Positions 7,101-8,479 of a stretch of 8,479 nucleotides of DNA are shown piece after piece (the stretch's first letter is position 1; each line of letters opens with the position of its first letter). This DNA is from Bacteroidetes bacterium GWA2_31_9b. GTDB lineage: Bacteria; Bacteroidota; Bacteroidia; Bacteroidales; UBA12077. Under the pieces are notes generated by a model. That model worked only from the letters and a program-made list of their open reading frames with translations. It had not been told where the DNA came from and made no database searches. Location of the stretch: positions 12,473 through 20,951 of the forward strand of contig MENE01000031.1 in assembly GCA_001769005.1 (NCBI GenBank), written 5' to 3'. The position numbers were made by a program, and so were the translations under genes.

Positions 7101-7164
7101 ATTGGGCACTAACATTATATACAAATAGGATTATTAATGCTGAAAATAAAAAAAATCGTTTCAT
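4132..7164 (-). CDS. Exported metallopeptidase-like / TolB-like propeller / Omp85-type outer-membrane barrel protein
   Basis: A 1010-residue protein in three parts. A signal peptide (MKRFFLFSALIILFVYNVSA, likely cleaved after Ala20) is followed by a peptidase-MA-like domain (about 25-275). This carries HEMVH (132-136) and WLIEGTAEF (160-168), the gluzincin pattern HExxH plus a downstream Glu (E163). The middle (about 285-575) is a propeller of PD40/TolB-like repeats, seen as SPDGK (296), SPDGK (351), SPDGN (399), SSDGN (443) and SPSDS (498). The rest (about 625-1010) is rich in alternating aromatic beta-strands and ends in GGGF with a terminal Phe. It contains LVRGYNF (870-876), which resembles the Omp85 VRGY/F motif, and LFMDGG (932-937). 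Only about 50 residues separate propeller and barrel, so no room for a normal POTRA domain is evident. Similar proteins are annotated as BamA/TamA-like or TolB-like; I know of no assigned role. Outer-membrane location is inferred. Confidence 0.85.
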   Translation of the reverse strand: MKRFFLFSALIILFVYNVSAQFGQNKVMYDRFNFDVYKTPHFEIYNYLENDSAIYSIGQLAERWYLRHKAIYGDTLVQSPIILYNNSTDFKQTTIISGLIGVGTGGVTEGLRSRVVIPVMASNKETDHVLGHEMVHVFQYNTVRNNDSLSFQSLNNTPLWLIEGTAEFLSIGPSDNRTAMWMRDAVIHNDVPTLKEMTRNMYKYFPYRYGHAFMAYISGVWGDDIIQPYFFSTLKYGLEYSTKKFFHIDTDSLSTLWQNAVKSQYSEFLSDTIAPIGELMYNDKNAGEINLSPVISPDGKYIIFLSNKDVINIDILLADTETKKIISKLTSTVKKTHIDDFNYIEDAGSWSPDGKKYVFTTFVEGTNELLIVGIDKKKISTEKEIRIKDIDYISNPDWSPDGNSILFTGLVNGKSDLYLYNLETEETTQLTNDFYSDLQPSWSSDGNDIAFISDRGSDTDLSKHIYGTYHLCIYKMNTGQVLVYNFFSGANIYSPQYSPSDSSMYFLSNADGFRNLYRYHLHNGEFFKLTKFATGITGITDLAPAYSVSQKSGQIVYSLYSNDKYVIYKANAADFLNIEADPRVTNFNAEYLPPGKTRIINIVENNLNVHPSQPKDSFAVNDYKSKFELEYIGSTGVGVGYSSYGTFASGGVSALFSDMMKYHQIYAMLQINGEVYDFGGQLAYLNMKNRLFWGASFYHFPYRYMYWEASKELVSPYWAQIYKLVRVFEENLSVFSQYPITSKLRLEGGLTWSRYSFRIDSINYYYQGSIPYNSNKENVDAPDGYNISSAYLAFVGDDSNFGLTSPMDGYRYRFQVGQMIDAVTLTNLSFDFRKYYYLKPFGFAFRAMHYGRYGQDNNLQYPIFLGNDYLVRGYNFDAFSKSYESDVENRLDINSLAGSKIIVMNAEIRFPFTGPKRFALIKSGFLYTDIVLFMDGGVSWEHDKFPWLDNSDIRYYWNPNPNYHTPVYSVGASLRINLFGYMVLEPYIAKPLQLENVPFSTGFIISGGGF

Positions 7165-7306
7165 ATTCAGAAATTCGATTGCAATAAATGCGGTTAATTA
7201 TTTACTGAGTAATGGCATTGATTTCCATCAAATATTGTGCAATATAAAATAAAATGAATTGATTTTTTACTAATTGTGTATTAAAAAGTGATTCTTAAAA
7301 TAATGA
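7165..7306. other. Intergenic region between sufT and the barrel-protein gene
   Basis: 142 AT-rich bases. No exact TAnnTTTG box was found on the minus strand; the nearest is AATATTTG with one mismatch, about 70 bases upstream of the barrel-protein ATG. No stable hairpin was seen, so whether the barrel gene has its own promoter or is read through from the suf genes cannot be decided. Confidence 0.4.
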
Positions 7307-7627
7307 TTATAAAAGTCCTAAATCGAGCATTGCCTCCTCGCTCATCATACTTCTGTCCCATGGTGGATCGAATACGAGATTAATTTTTGCTGATTTAACT
7401 CCTTTTATAGCATTTGTTTTTTGATGTACTTCATTCAATAAATCATCGGCCATTGGGCAATTCGGAGCTGTAAGAGTCATTTTTATTTCTACATTTTTTT
7501 CATCATCAACATCTACAGCATAGATTAAACCCAAATCGTAAATATTAACAGGTATTTCCGGGTCGTGAATAGTTTTAATAACTTTCACTATTTCAGCTTC
7601 AAGCTCTAAAAAATTTTCTGTTTCCAT
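7307..7627 (-). CDS. sufT: SUF-associated MIP18/DUF59 family Fe-S assembly protein (SufT-like)
   Basis: This 106-residue protein is a stand-alone DUF59 (MIP18) domain of the size typical for SUF-associated members. The signature DPEIPVNIYDLGLIY spans residues 22-36, the Cys-containing TLTAPNCPM spans 51-59 with Cys57, and FDPPWD is at 86-91. Relatives are implicated in maturing or trafficking Fe-S clusters, and in SUF operons the protein is called SufT; the exact reaction is not settled. It starts 17 bases after the sufE stop, so it is almost certainly co-transcribed with sufE. It is cytoplasmic, with no signal peptide or membrane segment. PaaD-like and Mrp-associated DUF59 proteins are alternatives, but the suf context favours SufT. 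Confidence 0.88.
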   Translation of the reverse strand: METENFLELEAEIVKVIKTIHDPEIPVNIYDLGLIYAVDVDDEKNVEIKMTLTAPNCPMADDLLNEVHQKTNAIKGVKSAKINLVFDPPWDRSMMSEEAMLDLGLL

Positions 7628-7644
7628 AATTCAAAATATTTAAA

Positions 7645-8067
7645 TTATTTATTTTTAGCATGATAAGCCATAGCATATAATTTCATTTGTTTTATCATAG
7701 CCAGCAAACCATTTGAGCGTGTTGGAGATAAATTTTGTTGCAATCCTATTTTATCAATAAAAAATAAATCGGCAAACATTACATCTTCGGGCTTCTGATT
7801 ATTCAATACTCGAATTAACAAAGCAATAATTCCTTTTGTAATAATAGCATCACTATCGGCTGAAAATTGAATGAGATCACCATTCATTTCAGCATTTAGC
7901 CATACTTTCGACTGGCAACCCTCAATTAAATTCTGATTTGTTTTGAATTTAGGATCAATTTGAGGCAGTTCCCGGCTAAGCTCGATCAGATAATTGTATT
8001 TATCCATCCAGTCGTCAAATACTGAAAATTCTTCAATTATTTCGTTTTGCTTTGTATTGATATCCAT
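7645..8067 (-). CDS. sufE: SufE sulfur-acceptor protein
   Basis: This 140-residue protein accepts sulfane sulfur from the cysteine desulfurase SufS and passes it to the SufBCD scaffold. The persulfide-carrying loop is LIEGCQSKVWL (47-57) with Cys51 as the acceptor, the same residue number as in E. coli SufE. The conserved C-terminal GLQQNLSPTRSNGL (107-120) and length are normal for the family. The N-terminal FSVFDDWMDKYNYLIELS fits the SufE fold's first helices. It lies downstream of sufS and just upstream of sufT on the same strand, which is the expected suf order. The 285 bases between sufS and sufE are unusually long for this operon and hold a palindromic repeat. Confidence 0.95.
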   Translation of the reverse strand: MDINTKQNEIIEEFSVFDDWMDKYNYLIELSRELPQIDPKFKTNQNLIEGCQSKVWLNAEMNGDLIQFSADSDAIITKGIIALLIRVLNNQKPEDVMFADLFFIDKIGLQQNLSPTRSNGLLAMIKQMKLYAMAYHAKNK

Positions 8068-8081
8068 AGAAAATAAATTTT

Positions 8082-8155
8082 AAGTGCCTAAAATACTTAC
8101 AAATGCCTAAAAATCAAAATGCCATAAATGTCAAAATTATTTTGAATGTCTGAAA
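8082..8155. repeat. Degenerate tandem AATGCCTAAA-type repeats upstream of sufE
   Basis: Five variants of AA(A/G)TG(C/T)C-x-(A/T)AA occur with TG at 8085, 8104, 8120, 8129 and 8147. The best are AAGTGCCTAAAA (8082-8093) and AAATGCCTAAAAA (8101-8113); the others have decayed. A further copy lies inverted at 8340-8350, next to the sufS stop. Confidence 0.5.
8132..8139 (-). promoter_or_regulatory. Possible -7 box for an internal sufE promoter
   Basis: The minus strand reads TAATTTTG, a TAnnTTTG match 64 bases upstream of the sufE ATG. It lies within the decayed repeat tract and lacks a -33 box, so it is only a candidate for sufE-sufT expression independent of sufS. Confidence 0.25.
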
Positions 8156-8169
8156 TAAATATTGGCTAT

Positions 8170-8350
8170 AGTGCTTATAATTCTAGCGCTATGTTAAGTA
8201 TGATGTGACGTATTAGATTCCCTGCTTGCAGCAGGCAAGCTTCGTCGTGCCTCCTCGGAATGACGTCATTGCGAAGACGAGGTACGAGGATGACGCAATC
8301 TCTACTCGAAACTTTAATCTTAACATTTCACTAGTTCACTTTAGGCATTT
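8170..8350. repeat. Nested palindromic element in the sufS-sufE gap (MITE/REP-like)
   Basis: Three levels of inverted repetition share one centre. The outer arms are CTAGCGCTATGTTAAG (8183-8198) and the inverse of CTAGTGAAATGTTAAG (8319-8334): 13 of 16 bases match, and similarity extends outward over TGCYTAWA. Inside them is an imperfect inverted repeat of about 25-30 bases per arm (8236-8258 against 8271-8301), related to the widespread CGTCATTGCGAGGA-type intergenic repeat. The centre is the perfect 12-base palindrome AATGACGTCATT (8259-8270). A CCTGCT-TGC-AGCAGG hairpin (8221-8235) sits on the left arm only. There is no coding capacity. The G+C of 8221-8300 is clearly above the flanks. It probably entered as a mobile or dispersed repeat between two operon genes. 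Confidence 0.65.
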
Positions 8351-8352
8351 CT

Positions 8353-8479
8353 CTAACCAAACATTTGCTTTACAGTCAATAAAGCATTGTATAATTTATC
8401 AATTTCTTCTTTTGTATTATAAAACGAGAAAGATGCTCGAATTGTTCCTTCAATATTAAAACGATTCATAACAGGTTCG
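8353..8479 (-). CDS. sufS: SufS cysteine desulfurase, C-terminal end (runs off the right edge)
   Basis: Only the last 41 residues and the TAG stop (8355-8353) are in the window. They read EPVMNRFNIEGTIRASFSFYNT and continue to end in KQMFG, which matches the C-terminus of SufS-type cysteine desulfurases (usually PVM-RF-I-GT-RASF-FYNT-EEID). The Arg in GTIRAS is the family residue that binds the substrate cysteine carboxylate. SufS is a PLP enzyme that removes sulfur from cysteine and loads it on SufE; the PLP lysine and catalytic cysteine lie outside the window. The following sufE and sufT on the same strand support the call. Confidence 0.9.
   Translation of the reverse strand, partial: EPVMNRFNIEGTIRASFSFYNTKEEIDKLYNALLTVKQMFG

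Noticed and set aside
7200..7230. TGGCATTGATTTCCA as a sigma-54 promoter
   Set aside because: There is no GC at the -12 position after the correct 10-base spacing, and it points away from the minus-strand genes.
8082..8350. CRISPR array
   Set aside because: The short repeats are degenerate and unevenly spaced (9 to 19 bases) with no uniform spacers, and there are no cas genes nearby.
8226..8459. Plus-strand open frame across the sufS-sufE gap
   Set aside because: It reads through the palindromic repeat and then antisense to the sufS C-terminus, so it is not a credible gene.

Overview
The window looks like a stretch of low-G+C chromosome from a member of the Bacteroidota, probably class Bacteroidia. 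The evidence is AT-rich intergenic DNA, start codons without strong Shine-Dalgarno sequences, -7 promoter boxes of the TAnnTTTG type, a Bacteroidota-type LptE lipoprotein, a DUF4834-type small membrane protein, and the protein sequences of the housekeeping genes. I see no phage, plasmid, IS transposase, CRISPR array, rRNA or tRNA. The genus is not resolved.

Layout, left to right. (1) Positions 1-1340, minus strand: a receiver-less sigma-54 activator ATPase whose 3' end overlaps the start of a partial lptE, the outer-membrane LPS-assembly lipoprotein. (2) 1540-1779, minus: a small DUF4834-like membrane protein. (3) 1982-2971, plus: trpS, the only plus-strand gene. (4) 2972-3175: a convergent intergenic region rich in hairpins. 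(5) 3176-3925, minus: kdsB, which activates Kdo for LPS core synthesis. (6) 3926-4131: an ordered array of three hairpins that looks like a dispersed REP-like element. (7) 4132-7164, minus: a 1010-residue exported protein that joins an HExxH metallopeptidase-like domain, a TolB-like PD40 propeller and an Omp85/BamA-like beta-barrel. (8) 7307-8479, minus: the 3' part of a SUF iron-sulfur operon, with the C-terminal end of sufS, then sufE, then a SufT/MIP18-like DUF59 gene. A nested palindromic repeat of about 180-250 bp sits between sufS and sufE.

Two themes are visible. One is outer-membrane and LPS biogenesis (lptE, kdsB and the barrel protein). The other is Fe-S cluster assembly (sufS, sufE, sufT). 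Most genes are ordinary housekeeping genes. The less ordinary parts are the protease-propeller-barrel protein and the intergenic palindromic elements. Two of those elements share a 19-20 bp hairpin core although they lie about 4 kb apart and are otherwise different.
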